From Treponema sp. (GTDB lineage: Bacteria > Spirochaetota > Spirochaetia > Treponematales > Treponemataceae), in the NCBI GenBank assembly GCA_022510885.1, contig JAFLSP010000015.1:1-16938 (forward strand): 16,938 nt of DNA, written 5' to 3'. Each line of letters opens with the position of its first letter. Position 1 is the first letter of the stretch. Shown here in pieces: positions 1 to 7,388 of this stretch. Below the pieces are notes generated by a model that was not told the origin of the DNA, did no database searches, and was given only the letters and a program-made list of their open reading frames with translations. The position numbers and the translations under genes were made by a program.

Positions 1-48
1 GGGAAAGGCAGGCTTGCCGTTCCGCGCGCAATGCAGTAGGATTAAGAA

Positions 49-1269
49 ATGAAAGGAAAAATCTTTTTTTCGCTATGTTTTTTTGGCGTTTTGCTTTATA
101 ATGGGAGTTGCGCAAGACAGAGGAGGCAAGCGGTGGACACAAAGGTAATCGAACAGTATATTGAGGATTTGATGACGAAATCCACGGCGGAGCTTCCCGT
201 CTGGAACATTGAGAAAGCCCGCGCGGGCGTAAAGTCGGGGTGGGACTACATTGACGGCTGCATGATTATGGCGCTGCTCGAAATCTACGCCACGAGCGGC
301 GAGGAGAAATACCTCACGTTTGCCGACTACTACGAGGACTTCCGCATTCACGATGACGGCACGATTGACGGCTACCGCAAGGACGAGTGGAACATCGACA
401 ACATCAACGGCGGCAAGAACCTGCTCACGCTGTACCGGCTGACAAAAAAAGAAAAATACCGCAAGGCGGCGGCGACGCTGTTCGCGCAGGTGGAGGGGCA
501 GCCGCGCACGGCGGAGGGCAACTTCTGGCACAAGGAAATCTACCCGAACCAGGTGTGGCTCGACGGCCTGTACATGGGGCTTCCCTACTACATGGAGTAC
601 GAGACGCTGTTCAACGGCGGGAAGAACATCGGCGACATCTACCGCCAGTTCCGTACCGTGCGGGAGAAGATGCGCGACGAAAAGACCGGGCTGTACTACC
701 ACGGCTACGACAGCAGCAGGACGGCGTTCTGGGCGGACAAGGAGACGGGGCTGAGCAAGAACTTCTGGCTGCGCGCGCTCGGCTGGTACGCCATGGCGCT
801 GCTCGACACGCTCAACAAGGCCCCCGACCGGGGCAGCGAGGACTGGAACGCACTGCGCGCGACCTTCGTTGACCTGTGCGAGAGCATGCTCGCGTTCCAG
901 GACGCAAGCGGCATGTGGTACCAGGTGCCCAACTTTCCCGGCAAGGGCAAGAACTACCTGGAGACCTCCGGCTCGGCGATTTTCGCCTACTCGCTGCTCA
1001 AGGGAATGCGCACGGGCATCCTAGAGGACGAGAAATTCCGCGACGCGGGAAAGAAGGCCTTTGAGGGCATTGCGGGCACCTACCTGACGACCGACGGCGG
1101 CAAGCTGAGCCTTGGCGGCATCTGCCTGGTGGCGGGACTGGGGCCGGAGACGAACAAGCGGCGCGACGGCAGCTTTGACTACTACATGAGCGAGCCGATT
1201 GTCAAGGACGACGCAAAGGGCGTGGGCCCGTTCATCCTTGCATACAACGAGTACAAACTCCTGCACTAG
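49..1269 (+). CDS. Unsaturated rhamnogalacturonyl hydrolase-like glycoside hydrolase (GH105/GH88 type), possibly exported
   Basis: The family removes the unsaturated uronic acid that pectate or rhamnogalacturonan lyases leave at the non-reducing end of pectin fragments. The 406-residue protein has the alpha/alpha-barrel signatures of YteR-like enzymes: NIDNINGGKNLL near residues 114-125, QVWLDGLYMG with the likely catalytic Asp172, LRALGWYAMALLD, and near the C-terminus ETSGSAIFAYSL and GGICLVAGLG. Residues 1-21 form a short basic start plus hydrophobic stretch ending in NGSC, compatible with a relaxed spirochaetal lipobox and lipidation at Cys21. The chosen ATG has TAGGA at 37-41. A much stronger GGAGG at 122-126 precedes an in-frame GTG at 133, which would give a 378-residue protein without the signal, close to the usual length of cytoplasmic members. 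The family is fairly certain; exact substrate and location are not. It is convergent with pgeF, three bases away. Confidence 0.85.
   Translation: MKGKIFFSLCFFGVLLYNGSCARQRRQAVDTKVIEQYIEDLMTKSTAELPVWNIEKARAGVKSGWDYIDGCMIMALLEIYATSGEEKYLTFADYYEDFRIHDDGTIDGYRKDEWNIDNINGGKNLLTLYRLTKKEKYRKAAATLFAQVEGQPRTAEGNFWHKEIYPNQVWLDGLYMGLPYYMEYETLFNGGKNIGDIYRQFRTVREKMRDEKTGLYYHGYDSSRTAFWADKETGLSKNFWLRALGWYAMALLDTLNKAPDRGSEDWNALRATFVDLCESMLAFQDASGMWYQVPNFPGKGKNYLETSGSAIFAYSLLKGMRTGILEDEKFRDAGKKAFEGIAGTYLTTDGGKLSLGGICLVAGLGPETNKRRDGSFDYYMSEPIVKDDAKGVGPFILAYNEYKLLH
117..135 (+). promoter_or_regulatory. Strong internal ribosome binding site with in-frame GTG start
   Basis: AGAGGAGG is followed six bases later by GTG at 133-135, codon 29 of the glycoside hydrolase. 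It is a better Shine-Dalgarno sequence than the one before the upstream ATG. It may give a second, cytoplasmic form of the enzyme, or be the only true start; it could also be chance within the Arg-Arg-Gln codons. Confidence 0.45.
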
Positions 1270-1272
1270 GGA

Positions 1273-2091
1273 CTACAGCCAGCCGCAGAACGCCGCCTGC
1301 ACGGTCATCGCGCGGGAGCGTTCGTCGTTTGTCAGGTCCGGCGCGAACGCCGCCTGGCGGCGGAAACTGCCGAAGGGGTAGTCGCCGTGCGCGTCCTGTG
1401 CGCAGGCGGTGCAGTCGTCCGCAACCACGATGTTCTCCGTGCGGACTCCCGCCCGCGCAAGCACCGTTTCGTTCGCCTTTGCGAGCGAAAGCCGGTAGCG
1501 GGTCGCGCCGTCTGTATCCCTCACCTGCTCCACACAGTCTGCCGAAAACTCCCGGGCAAAATAGGCGGCGCGGTCTTCGTCCACCGTGTAGCAGCAGGCA
1601 TGGATGTGCGGGCCAATCGCGACGCACACGTCGCGCGGGTTCGTGCCGTAGCGGTTCTGCGCGAGCGCGAGGGCTTCCGCAATGATGCCCGTGCCTTTCC
1701 ATCCGGAATGGCACGCGCCAAACACGCGCGTCCTTTCATCATACAGGAACAGCGGCACGCAGTCGGCGACCGTCACCACGGGAACGAGCATGGCATTCCG
1801 GGTAATCATGCCGTCGCCCGTCTTGCCGTCCGTGTCGGTCTGCGCGGTAATGTCATAGACGATTTTTGAATGTATCAGCTCCAAGGGAACGGGCTGTCTT
1901 TCGCCGCATAGCGACGCAAGCGTCCGCTGGCGGTGTTCGTTCGTCTCGTTCCAACGGAAGCGCATCGACCCTGCCCGGCGCACGGTCATGCCCCACCGCG
2001 CCCCCTGCGCAAGCGGCATTCCGTCTTTGTAAAACGGCAGCAGCACAAAGTCTTTTCCAGCAATGTGCGCGCGGACGGCAATCGCGGTCAT
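1273..2091 (-). CDS. pgeF: PgeF/YfiH-family protein (peptidoglycan editing factor; 'polyphenol oxidase' family, LACC1-like)
   Basis: The family is a compact zinc-binding fold annotated as multicopper polyphenol oxidase. Members have been reported as purine nucleoside-processing enzymes and, in E. coli, as an editing factor that keeps wrong amino acids out of peptidoglycan precursors. The 272-residue protein carries the expected metal triad: His74 (LIHSK), Cys111 (VADCVPL) and His128 (CHSGWKGTG), with the same spacing as the H-C-H ligands of YfiH. The conserved IGPHIHACCY follows at 159-168. The usual QVHG around the first His is here LIHSK. The ATG overlaps the TGA of the upstream gene (ATGA at 2091-2088), so translation is probably coupled and the gene is the last of the leuB-led unit. 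The stop lies three bases from that of the convergent glycoside hydrolase. The family is certain; the physiological substrate is not. Confidence 0.9.
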   Translation of the reverse strand: MTAIAVRAHIAGKDFVLLPFYKDGMPLAQGARWGMTVRRAGSMRFRWNETNEHRQRTLASLCGERQPVPLELIHSKIVYDITAQTDTDGKTGDGMITRNAMLVPVVTVADCVPLFLYDERTRVFGACHSGWKGTGIIAEALALAQNRYGTNPRDVCVAIGPHIHACCYTVDEDRAAYFAREFSADCVEQVRDTDGATRYRLSLAKANETVLARAGVRTENIVVADDCTACAQDAHGDYPFGSFRRQAAFAPDLTNDERSRAMTVQAAFCGWL

Positions 2092-3773
2092 TTTTTCAGG
2101 TTTGGCGTGTCAATCGGCTCAAGTTCCTTGACGATTTCGAGGGCGTGGTCGAACGTGTCCTTTGCGTCCTGCAAGCGTTTGCGGAACAGCGCGTTTTCCT
2201 TGCTGTTACCGCCGATTTCCTCGATGTTATGCAGGGAATCGTAGCGGGAATCTTCCGAATAGCCGGTAAGTCCTGCCAGCACCAGTCTCATCTTACGGCT
2301 TCCCTCGCCGAACTTATAGAGCAGCCGCCCCATGTCGGACTCGAACGCGCGCAGTGCCTGTTCTGCCTTCAGCTGCCCCTGCTGCGTGCGGTCGTCCTCA
2401 AAGGCCTTGAACGCCGTGCGGACGCTGCCGCCGCTCTCGCAAGCGCTGCGCAGTCCTGTCAAGCCTTCGGTAATCTGCATGAGCGCGTTGAACGCTTCGG
2501 TGAATTCGGTGCGGTTGACTTTCTGCATGAAATCGCCTTCGGTCATCACCGTCTTGAACGTCGGCACGTAGTGCGGGAACGGTTCTTTGAAGAACCATGC
2601 CAAAAAGCCGCCCGTCAGCTCATAGCGGAACGTCAGGCCGAACGCCTCCCAGGGGCGGGCGGGAAGGAGCGGGAACTGCTCCAGGTCAAAATACCGCTTG
2701 AAAGACTGCCGCACGACCTCTTTCTTGCAGTCCTTAGTCCATGCCTCCCATTTCTGGTCGAACAGCCGTTTCCAGCCCATCTTGTATTTGACGAACCAGT
2801 CCTCCGCGCCCGTCATCTCGTCGGGCTGCCACTGCGCGTTGTTGTGCACCACGCGCCCTATCGAGCGGACGGGCACGGTCGCAAGGAATGTGTGCATCAC
2901 GGCAAGCTGCGCGTGTGCCTTTTGGATGAACTCTTCGGCGCTGACCTGCACGAAACCGCGCATCTTTTCCTGATAATACAGGTACAGTGATTCCAGCACT
3001 TCTTGGGGAACGGTCTTCCGCCCGTTGCACAAAACGCGCGCGCATTCGTCGATGTCGGCGCGCGCATCCGCAAACGAGCAGGCATACTCGCCCTCCGTCA
3101 CCGGGGAAAAGCGCGCGAGAAGCGCGTTGAACGGCAGTTTTGTCAGCTGCGAAAGCCATTCCGCGGCGCGCGCGCAGGCGTACATAGCCTCTTTCTGCTC
3201 CGGCTGGATGTTTGCCAGCACCTCGTCCATGCGGCGCAGCAAGGAGACGCGCTGCTCCGACTTTGCGCCCTTGTCGAGCGGGAGCGAATACGGGTCAACC
3301 TCTTTCGCCATCTGCTCGGCGACCTGCGGCATTCCCTGCATCCCCAAAAAGACATAAAAATCGCCCTCGCCGTCAATGAGCGAGCAGTACGGCTTGAAAA
3401 AGTCCGCCGCCCGTTTCAGTTCGCTCAGCCGGTTGAAAAACGCCGTGGAGAGGACTTTCCGCCTAAAGTCGATGGCATTGGGAGATACCCGCGCCACGCT
3501 ATGCGCAATCGCCCCCACCTGATAGTCATTGTACAGCGTTGCGGCCGGCGTGCCGGAAATGAGCGATTTGAGCCACAGCCAAAAGCGGAAAAAAATCGAT
3601 TCATTCTTGAGCTGCGTCGCAAGCGGAACGCTCCCGTCCGCATCGATGTCCACCGGCGCCAGGGACTCCTTTTCGGGGTCGCCCTGTGTGCCCTGCATCC
3701 TTTCGAGCATCTGCCTCCGCTCATCCGACGAAAGCCCGGAAACGAGGGTGTCAAACGAATTCTTGTCCGCCAT
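2088..3773 (-). CDS. Spirochaetal cytoplasmic protein of unknown function (DUF5312-like)
   Basis: The 561-residue protein has no signal peptide and no catalytic motif I recognise. Its general look, and one aromatic stretch near residues 60-72 (IFFRFWLWLKSLI), recall the Treponema/spirochaete family DUF5312; this is from memory and unchecked. The first 55 residues are charged and probably flexible (DERRQMLERMQG, then an acidic stretch). The rest is mostly predicted helix, with many Glu/Lys/Arg heptad-like segments such as the stretch around residues 105-130. It sits between leuB (24-base gap) and pgeF (4-base overlap), so it is most likely made from the leuB transcript. There is no clear Shine-Dalgarno sequence before the ATG at 3773; the gap holds only a weak CGGT/ACCG hairpin. 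A long open frame lies antisense to it (1866-2990) but is a composition shadow. No function can be stated. Confidence 0.8.
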   Translation of the reverse strand: MADKNSFDTLVSGLSSDERRQMLERMQGTQGDPEKESLAPVDIDADGSVPLATQLKNESIFFRFWLWLKSLISGTPAATLYNDYQVGAIAHSVARVSPNAIDFRRKVLSTAFFNRLSELKRAADFFKPYCSLIDGEGDFYVFLGMQGMPQVAEQMAKEVDPYSLPLDKGAKSEQRVSLLRRMDEVLANIQPEQKEAMYACARAAEWLSQLTKLPFNALLARFSPVTEGEYACSFADARADIDECARVLCNGRKTVPQEVLESLYLYYQEKMRGFVQVSAEEFIQKAHAQLAVMHTFLATVPVRSIGRVVHNNAQWQPDEMTGAEDWFVKYKMGWKRLFDQKWEAWTKDCKKEVVRQSFKRYFDLEQFPLLPARPWEAFGLTFRYELTGGFLAWFFKEPFPHYVPTFKTVMTEGDFMQKVNRTEFTEAFNALMQITEGLTGLRSACESGGSVRTAFKAFEDDRTQQGQLKAEQALRAFESDMGRLLYKFGEGSRKMRLVLAGLTGYSEDSRYDSLHNIEEIGGNSKENALFRKRLQDAKDTFDHALEIVKELEPIDTPNLKK

Positions 3774-3797
3774 ACGTCGATTATCGGTAAAAACCGG

Positions 3798-4892
3798 CTA
3801 TTTGTTCAGTTGCGCAACGACCAACTCGCCCATCTTCTTTGTGCCGACGAGTTTTCCTGCCGCCTCGACCTCAGCGCGCTTTGACCCGGCGATGTCGCCC
3901 GTGCGCCAGCCCGCATCGAGCACGGCGTGTACCGCGTCCTCTATCGCTTTCGCCTCGGCCTCAAGACCGAAACTGTAGCGCAGGAGCATCGCCGCCGAGA
4001 GAATCGTCGCGAGCGGGTTCGCGATGTCCTTTCCCGCAATGTCGGGCGCGCTTCCGTGAATCGGCTCGTACAGCCCCGGTCCCGTGCCGTCGCCGAGCGA
4101 CGCGGAGGCGAGCATGCCGATGGAGCCGGTAATCTGGCTTGCCTCGTCGGTCAGGATGTCGCCGAACATATTGCTCGTGGCGATGACGTCAAACTGCCGC
4201 GGATTGCGCACCAGCTGCATCGCCGCGTTGTCAATGTACAGGAATTCCAGCTGCACGTCCTTGAATTCGGTATGCACCTCTTCGGCAACCTTGCGCCACA
4301 GCCGGCTTGAATTCAAAATGTTCGCCTTGTCCACCACCGCAAGCCGCTTCTGCCGCTTCTGCGCGAACATAAATCCCATGCGCACGATGCGCTCGATTTC
4401 TTTCCAGGTGTATTTCTCGGTATCCCATGCGGTCTTGCCGTCCGCGCTCGTGCCGCGCTCGCCAAAATAGATGCCGCCGGTCAGCTCGCGGACGACCAGG
4501 ATGTCCAGCCCCTCGCCCACAATCTCATCTTTAAGCGGGCAGGCATCCTTCAGCTGCTTCCACATGACGGCGGGTCGCAGGTTCGCGTAAACTTTCATGC
4601 CGCCGCGCAGACCGAGCAGCGCTTTCTCCGGGCGGATTTCCGGCGCGACGTTATCCCATTTGGGACCGCCGACCGCACCGAGCAGCACGGCGTCGCTGTT
4701 CAGACAGATGTCCAGCTGGTCCTGCGGCAGCGGATGCCCCCATTTGTCAATCGCCGCGCCGCCGGCGGTCACTTCGGTATAGGTAAAATGATGCCCATAT
4801 TTTGCGGCAATCGCGTTCAGCACGTTCACGCCCTCCGCCACTACGTCAGGGCCAATCCCGTCACCGGGAATCAAAGCAATCTGTCGTTCCAT
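3798..4892 (-). CDS. leuB: 3-isopropylmalate dehydrogenase
   Basis: The enzyme oxidatively decarboxylates 3-isopropylmalate in leucine synthesis. In organisms using the citramalate route it also handles 3-methylmalate, giving 2-oxobutyrate for isoleucine. The 364 residues match the usual length. Visible motifs are [11 protein letters not shown] at 8-18, the LeuB-type loop [11 protein letters not shown] at 70-80 that separates it from isocitrate dehydrogenase, substrate arginines in [13 protein letters not shown] (95-107) and [12 protein letters not shown] (133-144), the lysine of VVDKANIL (Lys189), metal aspartates in YIDNAAMQL (Asp221) and [10 protein letters not shown] (Asp245, Asp249), and the NAD-binding [13 protein letters not shown] (276-288). 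GCAGGAGAT lies about ten bases before the ATG. It heads the leuB > unknown protein > pgeF unit and is divergent from pyrE. No leuA, leuC or leuD is next to it, so its partner isomerase must be encoded elsewhere; cimA is the nearest pathway partner. Confidence 0.97.
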   Translation of the reverse strand: MERQIALIPGDGIGPDVVAEGVNVLNAIAAKYGHHFTYTEVTAGGAAIDKWGHPLPQDQLDICLNSDAVLLGAVGGPKWDNVAPEIRPEKALLGLRGGMKVYANLRPAVMWKQLKDACPLKDEIVGEGLDILVVRELTGGIYFGERGTSADGKTAWDTEKYTWKEIERIVRMGFMFAQKRQKRLAVVDKANILNSSRLWRKVAEEVHTEFKDVQLEFLYIDNAAMQLVRNPRQFDVIATSNMFGDILTDEASQITGSIGMLASASLGDGTGPGLYEPIHGSAPDIAGKDIANPLATILSAAMLLRYSFGLEAEAKAIEDAVHAVLDAGWRTGDIAGSKRAEVEAAGKLVGTKKMGELVVAQLNK

Positions 4893-4924
4893 ACGAAAAA
4901 ATCTCCTGCAATAATCAGTGGCTT

Positions 4925-4933
4925 ATTATAGCA
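4925..4933 (-). promoter_or_regulatory. leuB promoter, extended -10 (TGCTATAAT)
   Basis: On the minus strand TGC directly precedes a perfect TATAAT (plus-strand ATTATAGCA, 4925-4933). No good -35 box is seen, as is usual with an extended -10. The predicted start near 4918 gives a leader of about 26 bases containing the leuB ribosome binding site. Confidence 0.6.
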
Positions 4934-4948
4934 AAAAGCAAAACATTC

Positions 4949-4957
4949 TGCTACTAT
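4949..4957 (+). promoter_or_regulatory. pyrE promoter, extended -10 (TGCTACTAT), predicted leaderless start
   Basis: TGC-TACTAT ends seven bases before the A of the pyrE ATG, so the expected transcription start coincides with the start codon. No Shine-Dalgarno sequence lies before pyrE. The same eleven bases TCTGCTACTAT occur before cimA in the same position relative to its ATG. Confidence 0.5.
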
Positions 4958-4963
4958 GTCCGT

Positions 4964-5650
4964 ATGGAACAGTACAAGAAAGATTTTATCGATTTCATGG
5001 TCGAATGCGGCGCGCTCTCCTTCGGCTCGTTCACGCTCAAAAGCGGGCGGAAGTCGCCGTTCTTCATGAACGCGGGCGCATACGTGACGGGAAGCCAGCT
5101 CGCGCGGCTGGGCGAGTATTATGCCCGCGCCGTCCACGATAACTTTGGCGACGACTTTACCGTATTCTTCGGCCCTGCCTACAAGGGCATTCCGCTTGCC
5201 GTGACGACGGCGATTGCCTATCACGCGCTGTTCGGCAAGGAAATCCGGTACTGCTGTGACCGCAAGGAAGAGAAAGACCACGGCGCGGACAAGGGCGCGC
5301 TGCTCGGACACAAACTCCATGACGGCGACCGCGTGGTGATTATTGAGGACGTAACCACGTCGGGAAAATCAATCGAGGAGACCTACCCGAAAATCAAGGC
5401 GCACGAGACGAGCGACGGCGGCATCACGGTCGTAGGGGAAATCGTCTCGCTCAACCGCATGGAAAAAGCCCCCGGCAGCGACAGGGCCGCGCTCGACGTC
5501 ATCAGCGAGACCTACGGCTTCCCCGCCCGCGCCATCGTCACCATGCAGGACGTTATCGACCACCTCTATGCCCATGGCGACAAAACGCTGATTACCGACG
5601 ACATCAAGCGGGAAATCGACGCATACTATACGCAGTACGGTGCGCGGTAA
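4964..5650 (+). CDS. pyrE: Orotate phosphoribosyltransferase
   Basis: The enzyme joins orotate to PRPP to make orotidine 5'-phosphate, the fifth step of pyrimidine synthesis. From the chosen ATG the protein has 228 residues, within the family range. It shows FTLKSGRKSPFFMNAG (23-38), the orotate-side loop FFGPAYKGIPLAV (68-80), the flexible catalytic loop around DRKEEKDHG (99-107), and the 13-residue PRPP motif VVIIEDVTTSGKS (124-136). The frame stays open upstream to 4802, but that extension would overlap leuB and its promoter and lacks family similarity, so the ATG at 4964 is preferred. No ribosome binding site precedes it and a -10-like box ends seven bases before it, suggesting a leaderless message. 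It is divergent from leuB and convergent with cimA. Confidence 0.96.
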   Translation: MEQYKKDFIDFMVECGALSFGSFTLKSGRKSPFFMNAGAYVTGSQLARLGEYYARAVHDNFGDDFTVFFGPAYKGIPLAVTTAIAYHALFGKEIRYCCDRKEEKDHGADKGALLGHKLHDGDRVVIIEDVTTSGKSIEETYPKIKAHETSDGGITVVGEIVSLNRMEKAPGSDRAALDVISETYGFPARAIVTMQDVIDHLYAHGDKTLITDDIKREIDAYYTQYGAR

Positions 5651-5659
5651 GGCAGAGCG

Positions 5660-5687
5660 ACGTTCCTTTGCGAGTGCAGGGGAACGT
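5660..5687. terminator. Hairpin between convergent pyrE and cimA, possible bidirectional terminator
   Basis: A 12-base-pair stem (5660-5671 with 5676-5687, two G-T pairs, first seven pairs ACGTTCC/GGAACGT perfect) closes a GAGT loop and fills nearly all of the 38-base gap. Neither strand has a T-tract after it, so it may stop polymerase only weakly or protect 3' ends. Confidence 0.5.
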
Positions 5688-5688
5688 G

Positions 5689-7287
5689 CTACAGCAGTTT
5701 CTGAAACTTTTTCTCCACGTCCTTAATCAGTTTGTACTCAAACGAATCCACGAGCGCCATCCAGGACGCTTCAACCACGTCGTGGCTCACGCCGATGGTC
5801 GTCCAGTTGTCCGTGCCGTCGCTGCTCTCAATCAGGACGCGGACGCGCGCGGCGGTGGCGGACTTGCCGTCCAGGACGCGCACCTTGTAGTCCGTCAGGC
5901 GAATCTGCTCCACCGCAGGATACACTGATTTGAGCGCGGTGCGCAGCGCACGGTCGAGCGCGTTCACCGGCCCCATGCCTTCGCCCGCCGCAAGCTCAGT
6001 GTGTCCGTCCACTTCAATTTTGAGCTGCGCAAACGCATAGAGATTTTCGCCCACCAGCGGAATCTCGCCGCTCGTCTTGTAATAATGCAAGGTGAAGAAC
6101 GGCTGGTACTTCCCGACCGCCTTGCGCACCAGCAATTCAAAACTGCCGTCCGCGCCCTCAAACTGGTAGCCTTTATGCTCCAGTTCTTTCACCGTCTTGA
6201 CCACTTCGGCAACAATCGGGCTGTTCTTGGTAATCTTCGCGTCGAATTTCTGGATTTTTTCCAGAATCAGACTGCGCCCGGCAACCTCGCTCATCAAGAA
6301 TACCCGTTCGTTGCCCACGCTTTCGGGCGCGATATGCTCGTATGCCGCGGGATTTTTGATAACCGCGTCGATGTGCATTCCCGCCTTGTGCGCAAAAGCA
6401 TTGCCGCCCACATAGGGCATTCCCGCATCAAGCGCGATGTTCGTGATTTCGCTCACGCGCCGGCAAATCGGCGTAAGTTGCTTGATGCTCTCTGCCGGAA
6501 TGCACTCATAGCCCATTTTGAGCTGCAAATCAGCGATAATCGTGGAAAGATTGGCATTCCCCGTGCGTTCGCCAAAACCAAGCAGAACACCCTGCACGTG
6601 CGTCGCGCCCGCACCAACTGCCATGAGCGAATTCGCCACCGCAAGCCCGCTGTCATTGTGCGTGTGGATGCCGACCGCGCATGACGCGCCGAACCGCTCC
6701 ACCACGGCGGCGGTAATCTTCGCGCAGTCGTCAAGCATACAGCCGCCTTTCGTCTCACACAGGCAGAGCGTCCGCGCGCCGCCGTCCACCGCCGCTTGCA
6801 AGGTCTGCATGGCATAGTCGGCATTCGCCTGATACCCGCTGAAAAAATGCTCAGCATCGTACAAGACCGTGCGTCCGCGCGAGCACAGGTACGCCACAGT
6901 ATCGCGAATCATCGCAAGGTTTTCTTCAAGCGTCGCGTGCAGAATATCCGTCACCTGAAAATCCCACGACTTTCCGAAAATGACCACGGTGTCGGTCTCC
7001 GCCGCAAGCAGGCTCTGCACGTTGGCATCCTCTGGACAGGACGAATCCTTCCGCCGCGTCGAGCCGAACGCAACCAGTTTTGCGTGGCGCAACGTGAGTT
7101 TCTTCGCCTCCGCAAAAAATTCCATGTCCTTCGGATTAGAGCCAGGATTGCCCGCCTCAATGTACGTCACGCCCAAATCGTCCAGCGCACGCACGATATG
7201 AATTTTGTCCTGCACTGAATAACTGATTCCCTCGCCCTGCGAACCGTCGCGCAAGGTGGAATCCAAAATCTCAATTTTTTTGCTCAT
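5689..7287 (-). CDS. cimA: (R)-citramalate synthase
   Basis: The enzyme condenses acetyl-CoA with pyruvate to (R)-citramalate, the first step of the threonine-independent isoleucine route. The 532 residues match the long citramalate synthases of Geobacter/Leptospira type rather than short homologues. The TIM-barrel carries LDSTLRDGSQGEG (8-20) with the metal-binding Asp14, YDAEHFFSGY (143-152, typical of this subgroup and not of LeuA), GIHTHNDSGLAVANS with metal His208 and His210, and GFGERTGNANL (237-247). The C-terminal third, about residues 400-520, matches the LeuA regulatory (dimerisation/feedback) domain, so isoleucine inhibition is likely. There is no Shine-Dalgarno sequence before the ATG; a full -35/-10 promoter ends five bases before it. 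Further upstream lie a BCAA-rich leader peptide and a terminator. 2-isopropylmalate synthase is the main alternative but is less likely given the subgroup motif. Confidence 0.93.
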   Translation of the reverse strand: MSKKIEILDSTLRDGSQGEGISYSVQDKIHIVRALDDLGVTYIEAGNPGSNPKDMEFFAEAKKLTLRHAKLVAFGSTRRKDSSCPEDANVQSLLAAETDTVVIFGKSWDFQVTDILHATLEENLAMIRDTVAYLCSRGRTVLYDAEHFFSGYQANADYAMQTLQAAVDGGARTLCLCETKGGCMLDDCAKITAAVVERFGASCAVGIHTHNDSGLAVANSLMAVGAGATHVQGVLLGFGERTGNANLSTIIADLQLKMGYECIPAESIKQLTPICRRVSEITNIALDAGMPYVGGNAFAHKAGMHIDAVIKNPAAYEHIAPESVGNERVFLMSEVAGRSLILEKIQKFDAKITKNSPIVAEVVKTVKELEHKGYQFEGADGSFELLVRKAVGKYQPFFTLHYYKTSGEIPLVGENLYAFAQLKIEVDGHTELAAGEGMGPVNALDRALRTALKSVYPAVEQIRLTDYKVRVLDGKSATAARVRVLIESSDGTDNWTTIGVSHDVVEASWMALVDSFEYKLIKDVEKKFQKLL

Positions 7288-7292
7288 ACGCT

Positions 7293-7321
7293 ATAGTAGC
7301 AGATAACGGGGCGGCTGTCTA
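7293..7321 (-). promoter_or_regulatory. cimA proximal promoter (TAGACA-N17-TACTAT), predicted leaderless start
   Basis: On the minus strand TAGACA (plus 7316-7321) is followed after exactly 17 bases by TACTAT (plus 7293-7298), with TGC just before it as an extended -10. The start codon begins five bases after the -10 box, so transcription should begin at or next to the A of the ATG. The box lies downstream of the leader terminator, so it escapes that control. Confidence 0.6.
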
Positions 7322-7322
7322 T

Positions 7323-7362
7323 CAAAAGAAAAGTCCCGCCAGTGGGAGGAGCTGGCGGGACT
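7323..7362 (-). terminator. Intrinsic terminator of the cimA leader
   Basis: A perfect 11-bp, GC-rich stem (AGTCCCGCCAG with CTGGCGGGACT, plus 7332-7342 and 7352-7362) with a 9-base loop is followed on the minus strand by TTTCTTTT. It lies about 36 bases upstream of the cimA start. Confidence 0.85.
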
Positions 7363-7388
7363 AGCCTGATGGTTAGATAGGCCATTCA

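Noticed and set aside
1866..2990. A 374-codon open frame on the plus strand, antisense to the DUF5312-like gene, plus many similar antisense frames over other genes
   Set aside because: They follow the third-position GC bias of the real genes, show no recognisable domains, and have biased Arg/Ala/Pro composition typical of shadow frames.
4802..4963. In-frame 54-codon upstream extension of pyrE
   Set aside because: It overlaps leuB and the divergent promoter region and has no similarity to PyrE; homologous sequence begins at the ATG at 4964.
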